From the NCBI GenBank assembly GCA_037974965.1, contig JBBPFI010000002.1, positions 1,984,001 through 2,048,000 of the forward strand: DNA of 64,000 nt. The letters run 5' to 3'. The position numbers and the translations under genes were made by a program. The notes under the pieces were generated by a model, which did not search any database, was not told the origin of the DNA, and worked only from the letters and a program-made list of their open reading frames with translations. This document shows, in pieces, positions 39,175-49,795 of the stretch (its first letter is position 1; each line of letters opens with the position of its first letter). This DNA comes from Dacryopinax spathularia (Eukaryota; Basidiomycota; Dacrymycetes; Dacrymycetales; Dacrymycetaceae).

Positions 39175-40592
39175 ATGCCAAAACCCTTTGCTGCTATTGT
39201 ACCCCGCTTGGACTCGGACCCCCCGCCTAAGCAGCTGATGCTAGGCAATGGTGATGAGATTCAACCCTATCTAGAAGCGGCAGAACGAGACTTCGCAACG
39301 ACGGTCAAATACGTTCGTAGCCAGGATCCAGCGGATGCAGCAAAAGCAGATATCCTCTGGCTCAAGTTTGGCGGTACCCCGGGAGGGTATGATTGGGACA
39401 CGCTCTGTCTCGTCACGGAGGATTACTGCCGACAAGCGCTCAAAAGGCATGCGGAGTTTACTCAGTGCCGCAGCCAGGAGCTGAAGCAAGAGAACCTGAA
39501 ATCAGTCGAGATCGTCGAAATACCTGGGAAGGGATTAGGACTCCGTGCGCTCAGAGATATCGCCGTTGGAGAACGTATTCTCGCCGAGCGACCACTCCTC
39601 ATATCACCGCGGGTCACATCCATTCCTCTCAGAGTCAACATGGACACGGTTGTCAAGGACGGTATGACCAAGGAGCACCGCGAAGCCTACCTCAAGCTGT
39701 TCCACGCCAAGCCCGTTGGTCCTGGGAGGAATTTGTCTACGGAGATCTTGGCAACGAACGGGAGCGACATCGAATGGCCGTACGATAAGGATACCCACGG
39801 CGCTGTATATGAGCTTCTATCCCGGGTCAATCACAGCTGCGCCCCAAACGCCGTTTCTGAGTGGAACTTGTAAGGAGTGAGTTGAACCGCATAGAACATC
39901 TACTGATCCTGGGATCCAGCTCCAAATTCATGGTAGAAGTGTTCAGTCTAGTTCCCATCGGAAAAGGCGATGAAATCACCATCAATTACATCGACGCGCT
40001 CGCTCCAACTGAAAAACGCCGAGCCGAGCTACGACGCATATATGCATTCGACTGCCGCTGTAACGTCTGCGCTCTGGAGCCCAAGCAGCGGAAAGAGTCG
40101 GACGCGCGTCGTGTGGCTCTTGCTAAGCACGAAGCGCTAATGCGTGGAGAGTCGGACAAACCGCGATCCCAGATCGAGTTCGACGACGCTCAAATTGAGA
40201 AGATTTTGGGCATGTACGAAGCTGAAGGCTTGATCATGCAGCGTGATCAAGCACTGAGGCGCTTTGCGGCCCACGAGCAGGAAGTATCCGGAGTGGGTTC
40301 GCCCCGGTCCGTGCAGCTGGCCAAGCGGGCGAGACGAGCTCTAAAGGACATCGGCCTCGTGGACTACCTCTCAGAGATGCGCCGCATTATCGCTGGAAAG
40401 CCCTGGAAGGACGAGAAGGACGAGAAGACAGATTTTATTCGGTGAGAACGTCGATATCTCCTGACATGAGGGCGAGCTGACCGTGGTGACAGAATCATGG
40501 CGATGTTGTCGGCGGCTAAGCTGGTGCCACAAGACGAGGTGTCCCCTGCGAGTGGGTGCTACTACTGCCTTTTCCCAGAGAAGCATGCTTGA
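39175..40592 (+). CDS. SET-domain (SMYD-like) protein, tandem copy 3
   Basis: Exons 39175-39869, 39920-40441 and 40493-40592 give 438 aa. Blocks: WDTLCLVTEDYCR, IPGKGLGLRALRDI, SRVNHSCAPNA, GDEITINY with catalytic Tyr, post-SET CRCNVC, helical C-terminal part. It is the most divergent of the three tandem copies: the CKSKAPGM segment of copies 1 and 2 is replaced and its N-terminus is different. Both introns are at the shared positions in phase 2. A CYYC pair lies close to the C-terminus. Predicted lysine methyltransferase of unknown target. It converges on TRAPPC10 with only 127 bases between them. Confidence 0.86.
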
Positions 40593-40719
40593 TTGCCCGA
40601 GCGCGATAGCAGTCTCACGTATGCCTCATTAATGAGCAGATGTATAATGATACAATGTCCTTCTCCATAACCCGCTAGATGACAACGATGAAGAAGCGTG
40701 GCCAGGTACAGAAGATCCC

Positions 40720-43700
40720 TTAGGCCGCAATTACACTGAAAGCCTCGTTCTGAAGCGAAGGTAAATTGATCATGTATGTGGTTCTTGCAGCCCTATTGAG
40801 GACCATCACGGTCTCGGCTGCGTTTGATTGGTATGTGTCCGATGTAGGTAATGCGGGCGGTCTTCCGTCCACGGGTTGGGTATCTTCTGTCGGAATTGGA
40901 TATACTGATACTTGCGGGAGGAATAATGACCCATGTCGCATGGGTACTAGTGTAAGAGGCACGGTTACGGACGTCCTGTCCTGGAGGAGTTGTTAGGAGC
41001 AGTTTCAGGCACAGCAGATGGTTTCACGCACCTGTACTTGGTATTCACCTCTCTTGTGTCCTGAAACAAGCCATGTCGAGAAGTCGGCCAGGACGTCGAA
41101 GCCGATTTTGAACATTTTAGGAGACAACTCTCCAGCAGTGACGGTGGTAGAGATATGAATCATTGCCGATATTGGATGACCAGCATAGAAATCTGTAAGG
41201 TTGGGTAACTCGATGCGCACACTGTTCAGGATCTACGGAGTGTGAGATGAATCGTGTGGCGCCGTATGACAGTGCTGACCTGTGTAACCGGCACGTCGAC
41301 AGGAATGGACAAGATGCGGAGGCTGCATCGCTCAGGCACCACGCAAGGTTCAGCGTTAAGCGACTGAAGAGCGGTAAGAAGCCCATAGCCCCATCGATCA
41401 GAGGCAGAGCGCGCACCTCAACAATCTTTCGCAAACCATCCATGAGGTTGTTTGCCACCTTAAGCCCCCTCTCACACTCGTTAACTTCGTCAGACCACAG
41501 ACTGTCGGGAATCTTAGCCTGCAACAATCCCGTCATGGAATATCGCTCGAGCTGCTCTCCGTCTCTTTCCAGCTGCTGAATCACACGGTCTTGCAGCCAG
41601 CGATTGTGCTCTCGGAGGCCGAGTTCCTCACTGACAGCCTTCACCTGCTCAGAGACGATCGAGCGAATCTCTATATCAGAATGTCAGTTTTTCCTCACGT
41701 TCTGAGAGGCTAGATACACGCACCGTCCCACAGAGAACGATATGTTATAATGACACGTAAGGGAGCTCGTGCTGTACGAAGAGGTAAGTCGCTGAACCAA
41801 AGGGGAATGCCGAGAACGGACCTTCGTCGAGAGTCGATGCGCCCTTTCCGGCGAGTTTGAAGATAAACGAAGCCTGATGGGAGGGAGATACGATCTGAAA
41901 GGCGTGAGCCAAATGTTTCAAGCCGTGGGCGATGTCATTACCATAGGGGCCACAGCCAGACTTTGACACCGCTTGATGTCGTACAGTTCTGTCGTTCCCT
42001 CGAGCTTAGCACCGAGTAGTCGAAGGTACTGCTGTCCATCCGATGTCACGCTGAACTTCGAGAATGTACTGAAGAGGCCCGTCAGTGTCATTTTCATGCA
42101 CGAAAGAATGGTCATACTTGGGGCCTCGGAAGAAGTCCTGGACGTTCACAGCCATGGGAAGGGTCACTCGAACCAGCTGTGTGACGTGTAGCGTCCGAAC
42201 CAATTCTGGTTGATCTTCCGTGATGTACGTCGCGTCAATCCGAAGCTGAGAGTTTTCAGTTTTCCTCTCGTACGGGCGAAGTGAGACCAACCGAAATCCC
42301 GGCACCTCGGTCAGTCCCATAATACGGCATTATGACTTCCATCTCGCCGTACTGCTTCAGGTTGGTGACCTGCACCCCGTCGGACGTAACCTCTAGCTCT
42401 TCAGCCGCTTCCTCTGTTGGTTCTGCCTTAGCACCGAAAGGGTCGAAGCTGACGCCCCCTGCCTGGTCCGCAACAGTGAACGTTACTCGCTTCAGGTTGT
42501 TCCGCCCAGCTAGAACGGTCAACATGAGCCGCGGTGACTGATCGAGGTGCACTGTGGATTGCTGTCAGCAAAGATACTGGCATGAGCGCAGACGGCTTAC
42601 TGGTGCGAGGTGGGCTAGCCATCACCGTAGTACATGCCCAGTCGGCAGGTAGGCGGACAGTTTGGGCATTATCTGACGATGTGGATGTGGCTTGATAGAA
42701 CGTAATCCGGGATAGGCGAATAGAAGACGAATCAAGGATGTACAAGCCAGAATTGGGGCTCTAAACATATAGTCAATTAACGCATCACAAACGGAAGGGA
42801 AGCACACTAACGGGACAGAAGAGCTCGTATGTTGTCATTCCGGGCAGGATATTCATTGTTCCAGAACGGAACAGCACTCTGTCGCCCTCGCTCACGCCCG
42901 CGAGGGCGACCTCGATCCCGTCAACGGGTATCTCCTATGGTCCGTCAGAATTTCAAGGGTAAGGTGGTCAAGATGGCACCTACGCATGGGAGGGCGTTGA
43001 CGACCACTACATCTAGGTATGAGCCGTCCCGCCCCTCGGCGGGCCGTGCGGATTTCGTCTCCACCAATAGTGTCAATGCCGGATGGTGGGTTACGCGGAG
43101 GTCTGCGTGCAACCTGTCAGTGACTGATGTAAAGAAAGCGCGACCTAACCTACCATCCGCAAGCTTCTCCGCCGCCTCCCGTAGCCTTTGAACCAGTTCA
43201 CTGAAGTATGCCTCCATTGTCTTGGCCTCGTCTCCCCCATCCTGCCCTTCCCTGAGGAAACCACCCACCACCTCACCCGCTCCCACCCTCTCCGCGCCCA
43301 CATAAGCCTTCATCAGCCCCAGCACGTCCGCAACCCATTCATTGTTGTTCCTCTCCTCGACAGGAAGGGAATCGATGCATGCAACAGACCGAGCTAAGAG
43401 AGCCGCTTCGAGCGAGGACCACTGTGAGTGGGCGTAATGAGGTGGGAGAGAGCGGTATGCTGCAGCAGCTGCGGATGGACGGCCGCGTATGCTATTGAAG
43501 ACGCCTTCTCAGCTTGAACCGCAAGAGAGAGGCTGGGAAAGAGAACATACACATCTAGAACGGCGAGCGAGAAATGTAACCTCAACGCGCCCCTCTTCCG
43601 CTTGCTAAACACGCAGCACTCAATAGCGCGCTTCGTCACCCCCACATACAGCGCGTCGAACGCCTCCCTACTGTCCAGAGCAGCGAGCAAATCAGGATTG

Positions 43701-45327
43701 GTGATCTTCGTTTTCCCCTGATATTCCTCTTCCCGCTCCGCGCCATGCTCCCCAGGCAAAGGGGTTGATGTCCTTGTCCTCGGATGGTGGTGTGCATGGC
43801 CCGGCCGATCTAGCGCCACAAAGGGCTCTACAGCCGGTAAATGCCCTACGGAGAGCCCGATCTTGTCTAATTGGTTGCGCGCCAACTCGAGTAGTTCTGC
43901 GAGAGCGCCGTTTAGGGATATCGTTGCTGCTGTGTCGAGTGTCACGGTTCGGGCCCAGGCTTGACATTGGTCGACTACGGAGAGGGCGGAAGAGTACTGC
44001 CATGAGGAGAGGTAGTGGGGTGGGAATGTGTCCTACGATTCACAAGATGAGCATATATGCGCGTACAACGACAGAACAAGGGTAGTGATACGTCGCAGGA
44101 AGCGAGGAATGATGAGAGAGAAAGGACAGGAAGGAAGGGGCGCACCTTACTCTCCTCCTCCAGCGTCAACGCAAACCTGCTAATAAACGCCCCTGCCTTC
44201 CTAGCTAGCCGGGTAACCTTCAGCATCTGCCCAAGAAGGCTGCACTGCCTTGCGATAAGGTAGCAGCGGATGTCGAAGACTGTTATCGTGTTGGCTAGCA
44301 TTAGGTCGCGGTAGGGCTTTTTGGAGAGCGAGAGGAGGGGGAGGGAGTCGTCCCCGGGGTCTTGTCCGCCTAGTTTGCCGAACCAGGAGAGGTTCATCTC
44401 TACAATTCCCATTCAACGCACCATTAGGCGAGCGAGAGGGGACGAGCACGTACCTTTCAACACCTGATAAAACGCCTCCTCAAGCTCGTCATACACCGCC
44501 AACGCATCCTCAAGCAAATTCATCCCCTCATAACTCAACGCAAGACTCTCCTTCAACACGAAAAATGTGCAGAAGTTCCAGCCCGGCAAATGTCGTTGCG
44601 CCTCGCTTCGCCGGACCTCCTCTTCGCGTAGTGAGACGGCAGAGTCGAAGGATGTTATGATGGATTCTTTGAGTTTTGTGATTAGGTCGGCCCAGCCGGC
44701 GGGCTCGTTCGCGGACATTGACCAGTGGAGTTGGGTGCAGCTGCCAGCATCTCATAATCAGCTCCTAGTATACGGTTTATATAGCAGGAAGCGCGTACTG
44801 ATCCTTCTTCCCGCTGTTGAAGTCCGACTTTAATCGATCAAGCATCGTACTCTTCATTCCCTGAAACAACCGCCCTCCTTGCTGCCTCTGCTCGGGACGG
44901 ACGACGAGGACGACCAGGTAGTCTTGGTTCTTCCTCCCCGAGACGAGGGAGACCCAGTCCCGAATCTGCTTTCGGACAGTCGTCTTGTACGTCTCATTGT
45001 CCTGTCATACCGTATCCAGTCAGTATGGGTGAGAAGGTGGTGGTGGGAGGGACGCACGTCACATTGCACGAAATACAGATTAACCAACGGACGCTCTAGC
45101 AAGCTTCCGGGAAATTGAGTGGCTTGCTCATCCCTCACTTCCTCAAGCGGGACCAGGTCGATTAGCAGCTCTTGAACTGTTCGTAGCGTCCCTGCTGCTT
45201 GGCTCTTCCAGTGTAGGTTGTGTAGCGGCAGATGTTGTCGAAACGCGGTGAGGAGATGGGGATATGCTGGTTGGGAGGCGAAGGAAGGGAGTGCGGTATA
45301 TGTTACAGATGCCTTGTTAAGGACCAT
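40720..45327 (-). CDS. TRS130: TRAPP II subunit TRAPPC10/Trs130
   Basis: Large subunit of the TRAPP II tethering complex, which activates Rab/Ypt GTPases at the Golgi and in endosomal recycling. The N-terminus (MVLNKASVTYTALPSF..., PLHNLHWKS) and the segments KSTMLDRLKSDF, PGWNFCTFFVLKESLALSYE and LLEDALAVYDELEEAFYQVL match the family well. The C-terminal beta-rich domain includes LNSVRIELPNLTDFYAG and the last exon 40720-40962. Coding sequence is split into roughly a dozen exons by short introns; several internal boundaries in 41.6-43.3 kb were not resolved individually, so the span is more reliable than the exact exon set. It shares a 369-base divergent promoter with the dioxygenase gene. 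Confidence 0.85.
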
Positions 45328-45696
45328 CTTGCCCCTCTAGGCGACTATATGCCGCACTCCCGTCGTCGCAGGCCGTAGGAGGACGTCAACGACCGCGAGC
45401 GAGATCAGCGACGTCGGAGATAATCATCGGACAAAACCACACACTGCCACTAAGAGTGAAGGCCCTGAGACCCTGAGCGGAAATAGCCGCCCATGCGCGA
45501 CCCGCGTTATCAGAGCGCCCGTCAGAGAGTCAGACGGTCGGTCGGGAGTCGGCCTCGGCGGTTTCACAAACTTGGCGGTCTCACATAACTTTGTATATAT
45601 CTCACCTGGGCATATCTCTCTTTCCTTTTCTCAACTTCTTCTTCTCCCTCACCGGCTCTCCAGTTGAAAGAGTCAACGAACCACTTGCATTGGAAG
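45328..45696. promoter_or_regulatory. Divergent promoter of TRAPPC10 and dioxygenase
   Basis: The 369 bases lie between two outward start codons. Toward the dioxygenase a TATATAT box is present at 45594-45600, about 100 bases before its ATG and followed by a pyrimidine-rich tract. No matching TATA was seen toward TRAPPC10, which fits a housekeeping gene. Confidence 0.45.
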
Positions 45697-46870
45697 ATGG
45701 TCGCTCCTCAGTACAATGGCACGCTCCTCACCACGGGCAACGGTACGCGTGTCCTACCGCCGCCTACCGATCTGCCATTAGAAGGTGCCTCAGCGTTCGA
45801 GTCCATTCCCATTATGTGTGCACCTCTTTGCATCCCCCTGTTGCATTCACTCAACCTCGCAATAGTGACCTGGAAGAGCCCACAGACATCGTAGTCCAAA
45901 AGATCCGCGACGCCTGCCTCAAAGTCGGTTTCTTCTACAGTGCGCCCCCTCCCATCCCCCTTCATCTTTCATTCCATTAACACCCGCGAAACAGTTAAGA
46001 ACCACGGCATCCCCCAATCCACGATCGACAAAACCCTCACCGCCGCACACCAGTTCTTCGCCCTTCCCGACGAGCAAAAACAAGCCCTTGATATCCACCT
46101 CTCCGAGTCCTTTAAGGGCTACACGGCTCTCCTAGGGGAGAACACAGACCCTGCAAACCGAGGTGACCTACACGAAGGGTTCGACGTCGGCTCCGAATCC
46201 GAGTCTGGCGATGCGCTCCGAGGAAACGTCTGGCCACCCGCTGAGCTCCTGCCCGGGTTCAGGGAAACGGTGATGGCGTACTTCGACGCCGTCCTCCAGC
46301 TCGGCAAGCGTCTCTTCCCTCTCTTCGCCCTCAGCCTTTCCCTCCCAGAAGATTTCTTCAACGATAAGATCCTCCACCCCGCCGCTATAATGCGTCTCCT
46401 GCACTACCCCTCCCAATCCGGCCCAGTAGACGACCGAGTCCTCGGCATAGGCGCGCACACAGACTACGAATGCTTTACTCTCCTATACCAGGACCGCGTT
46501 CCCGCACTTCAAGTCCTCAACGCTGCGGGGAAATGGGTCGCCGCGCCTCCGATTGAGGGCACGTTTGTGTGTAATTTGGGAGATCAGTTTGCGAGGTGGA
46601 CGAATGATGTGTATGTTAGTACGGTGCATAGGGCGATTAATCGGACGGGGAGGGAGAGGTATTCGATTCCGTTTTTCTTTGGGACGGACTATGATGTTAA
46701 ATTGGAGGTGAGTCTACTGCATGTAAGCTCTGGAACAGGAAGGTGATCCTGGATGGTAGGCACTGCCGAGCTGCGTGAGTGAGGATAGGCCACCAAGATA
46801 CGAGGTCGTCACCGCAGGCGACTACGTGAAGTCGAGGTTGGAGGAGACGTACGCCCATTCAAAGAAATGA
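45697..46870 (+). CDS. 2-oxoglutarate/Fe(II)-dependent dioxygenase
   Basis: Isopenicillin-N-synthase-like oxygenase. Exons 45697-45815, 45866-45939, 45995-46707 and 46760-46870 give 338 aa. The N-terminal DIOX_N part includes KVGFFYIKNHGI. The iron ligands are His219 and Asp221 (GAHTDYE) and His276 (VHRAIN); Arg286 in RYSIPFFF should bind 2-oxoglutarate. These enzymes hydroxylate or otherwise oxidise small molecules while decarboxylating 2-oxoglutarate; the substrate cannot be inferred. No signal peptide, so cytosolic. The last intron (46708-46759) is supported because it restores the family's C-terminal PPRYEVVTAGDYVKSRLE. Confidence 0.88.
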
Positions 46871-47105
46871 GCGCTTGTCAGCAATGATTTTCGGGTTTTC
46901 CGGTCAGACATTTTGTATTTTGGGGTATGGGCAGGGTAGAGTAAGACCGATAGATAAGGCAGGCAGTCGCAACGGCCATTGAGCATAGTAATACAGTGGG
47001 TACAACACAGAAAAATGAAACCCCTAAAGCAACATAATTGAGAGTGGAGAGTAAACCCGTCCCAGAACCCGAATCTCCCAAGCCATAGAAAGCAGAAAGG
47101 ACGGT

Positions 47106-49382
47106 TCACGCGCCCTCTTCCCGGACTCGGCTCCTATCCCTCAGAACATGTCCCACACTCCTACTCCTTCTCTGCTTCTCCACTGCCTTCTCCGCACTCT
47201 TCCCGACTGCTCTATCCCTCGAGGCAGACCTTGATGCTCTGCCCTCTCTCGACCCTTTCCTCCCAACTCCAGCCACGATCTCCTCAGGCGTCAACGGAGG
47301 AAGGTCAAACGACCCCTTCGCAACCTCCTGCTTCACCTCCACACTCGCACTCGGAGGCCTCACCGGGCTCGCCAGAGCACGGGTGGTCTTTCGTCCCCGT
47401 CGTTCCCATTCAGGATCTTCAGTATCGATACCATCTTCGGGTAGGATACCAAGACCGGACATGGCCAGGCGACGGGTCCGACTACGACTCCTGCTGCCAG
47501 ACCCCGAGTCGCTGCCCTCTCCAGGGGTGTGAGTGGCCTGTGCACTGAGCAGTTGGCCTTCGCGTGGTGTTCGTGGGCCGGGAGTGCCAGAGCTGGGTGA
47601 GCGATCTTGGGCTCGTCGGCCGTGTCCTCCTTCGTTCCGTGCGAACAGCACCTGCACAGGTGACAGAGGCGGAAGCCCTTCATCTGATTCTTGCGAGTGT
47701 GTACGATCCGCCGTTGGTCGTTGTCGGCTATGGCTCCGAGTATGACGATGTCCATACCGATCGCGTGACGGCGATCGGGTAGCATGCAGAGACGGTGGCG
47801 AAGAGAAGGGCTCTTCACACGCGTGCGGTCGGTCTCGGCTGCGGCCCCTTGTTCGGCTAGTAGACATGGACCGCGCACCGTCGTGCTCCGCCAGAACGCG
47901 GGTACGGCTCCTGGCCCGCCCTCTTCCGCTCGGAGACCGACTTCCGTCTGCTTCACGGTCCCTCCACCTCCTGACCCAAGCGCTATCACCAACTTGCTCG
48001 ATATCCCATCTCTTCGCCACGTCAACGCACAGACATCCAAGCAGGAGCTCTTCCGCTCTCCTGCCAAGGCCTTGCGGCATCGTCCAGCTCCCACGGACGA
48101 TCTTCATCTGCAATCTTGGTTGGAATGAATCCGTAAACGGTAGCGAGCCTGTCAAGAGCGCATGTAGAATACACCCCAACGCCCAGATGTCTTGTGCGGG
48201 CGAGACGACTTCTGGTGTCGATTCGGCTGAGCCTTCCGCAAAGGCGGGAGATGGACGAAGGAGTTCGGGAGCAGCGTATTCCAGTGAGCCGGGGTGGAAG
48301 GACTGCCGTCCGACAGCGAGCTGTTGGCGCTTCGAGGCGACCGGGGACGAGTGTCGCGCTTGCCATGTCCTTGCTCGAGCTAATCCTGATGCACCGTTTA
48401 CGCGCTCCTCGCCGGTTTGCTGCTGAGAGTCGACAGGTGCGCCGATCGGCCGAGAGAGTCCGAAGTCGGCAATGTAGCACCGGCCGGTGTCGTCCAGGAG
48501 TACGTTCTCCAGCTTGAGATCTCCATGTACGATTCGGGCCGTGCGATGGAGGTAATCAAGTCCGCTGACGACTTGCGAGAATACGCGCCCGGCGTCGGCC
48601 TGAGGTAGCCCTCCTCCGGAGCCTGGACGATTTCGATCATTCAGGAGGGTGAGGAGCGAACCAGCCGGACAGTACAGCATGACAAGATAGACGGTATAGG
48701 GGGTGTCGAACGTTGCGAATAGAGGTAGGATGTGTTCATGGCTGAGACCGAACCAAAGGGTGCTCTCCTTGTCCGCCAGCTCTCCTGGACCCGTTCCGCT
48801 AGCGCCAGAGCCAGGCGCAGAGCCCTTCCTGATAGTCTTGACGGCGACCACCGCGCCGGTGTTATTGTTCAGCGCTCGTCGGACTTCGCCAAACGCTCCC
48901 GTACCGATCACTCGTCCAAGGGTATACTCTCCAACTACTTGTCCAGATCCGGACTCGGCGTTGTTATGTTCCGAGTTGGGCGGAGAAAAGACCGCGAGAA
49001 ACTGGGATGCGGGAGAGGAATTGTTAGGTGAGGTAGCCCCAGATGTGCTTGGTCGATGTCGTCGTGCGGGCGTAGTGGTGCTGATATCGATTGGTGAAGT
49101 GACGATCCGCTTCCCCCGCTCCCGTTGTTGCGTCATGCCCCATTGTCCTGCATCTCCATCCGCAGTCTCCTTCGCCTCTGCCTCTCTATATTGCGCAAAT
49201 CCTCCATTGCCCAGGGAGGCAGACGCCGTCATGCCTCGCCGACCCCTTCTCGATGTGGTTGCTGGCCTGGTCCACCAGTCAAATACAGGCGCAGATGCAG
49301 GTTCAGCCTGGGACACGACCTGGTCCTCGGACTGCGCCGCAGAAAGCTGGAGTGTTTCGTCTGTGTCTGGCGCTGAGGACAT
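47106..49382 (-). CDS. Serine/threonine protein kinase with HGD catalytic loop
   Basis: A single 758-codon exon. The kinase domain covers about residues 150-490: glycine loop GTGAFGEV, VAVK lysine, catalytic loop HGDLKLEN, magnesium-binding DFGLS, APE-like AAPELL, and DIWALGCILHALLTG. The loop has HGD in place of HRD; catalytic Asp, Lys and Asn are kept, so activity is expected, but as a non-RD kinase it may not need activation-loop phosphorylation. A ~50-residue Ser/Gln-rich insert lies between DFG and the APE motif. N- and C-terminal flanks are disordered; the C-terminal ~270 residues are rich in Arg/Ser (RSRSRTRR-type). Substrate and pathway unknown; fungal CAMK-like kinases of this style exist, but I do not assign an orthologue. 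Confidence 0.88.
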   Translation of the reverse strand: MSSAPDTDETLQLSAAQSEDQVVSQAEPASAPVFDWWTRPATTSRRGRRGMTASASLGNGGFAQYREAEAKETADGDAGQWGMTQQRERGKRIVTSPIDISTTTPARRHRPSTSGATSPNNSSPASQFLAVFSPPNSEHNNAESGSGQVVGEYTLGRVIGTGAFGEVRRALNNNTGAVVAVKTIRKGSAPGSGASGTGPGELADKESTLWFGLSHEHILPLFATFDTPYTVYLVMLYCPAGSLLTLLNDRNRPGSGGGLPQADAGRVFSQVVSGLDYLHRTARIVHGDLKLENVLLDDTGRCYIADFGLSRPIGAPVDSQQQTGEERVNGASGLARARTWQARHSSPVASKRQQLAVGRQSFHPGSLEYAAPELLRPSPAFAEGSAESTPEVVSPAQDIWALGCILHALLTGSLPFTDSFQPRLQMKIVRGSWTMPQGLGRRAEELLLGCLCVDVAKRWDIEQVGDSAWVRRWRDREADGSRSPSGRGRARSRTRVLAEHDGARSMSTSRTRGRSRDRPHACEEPFSSPPSLHATRSPSRDRYGHRHTRSHSRQRPTADRTHSQESDEGLPPLSPVQVLFARNEGGHGRRAQDRSPSSGTPGPRTPREGQLLSAQATHTPGEGSDSGSGSRSRSRTRRLAMSGLGILPEDGIDTEDPEWERRGRKTTRALASPVRPPSASVEVKQEVAKGSFDLPPLTPEEIVAGVGRKGSREGRASRSASRDRAVGKSAEKAVEKQRRSRSVGHVLRDRSRVREEGA

Positions 49383-49795
49383 TGGTCGCGTTCATGGGGT
49401 ATTTGGCGAGAGTCTTCTATAGTCACTGAATGGTTTAATTCTTGCTCCGAGTCGCTAGTGAGATCCGAGTCGTCTTACAAAATACAACAGTAGATGGTGG
49501 TAAAGGAAAGAAGGGCGTCGAAGTGCGGACACGAGGACCTAGTCACCTGGAGCCCCTTGATGCTTCTCTCGACTTCCGAACTCGTCGACGGGATCAAATT
49601 CCCCCGCGTTCTTGCTTCCGTGCCTGTGATTTGCACGTGGAGACGTCATAAGGGATCAATCCCTGGCGCGGCATTTCCCGTTTGGGTTCAGGCTCCTCCT
49701 CCTATGTATGCCCTTGGCGCGGGAAGGTGTGTGGGGTAGACAAGCCAATAGGCCGGAACATAACGTGATCTATCTTGCAATTTTATCGATACAGA
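49383..49795. other. Intergenic
   Basis: The 413 bases lie between two minus-strand genes, downstream of RPAP1 and upstream of the kinase start. No supported feature was seen. Confidence 0.4.
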
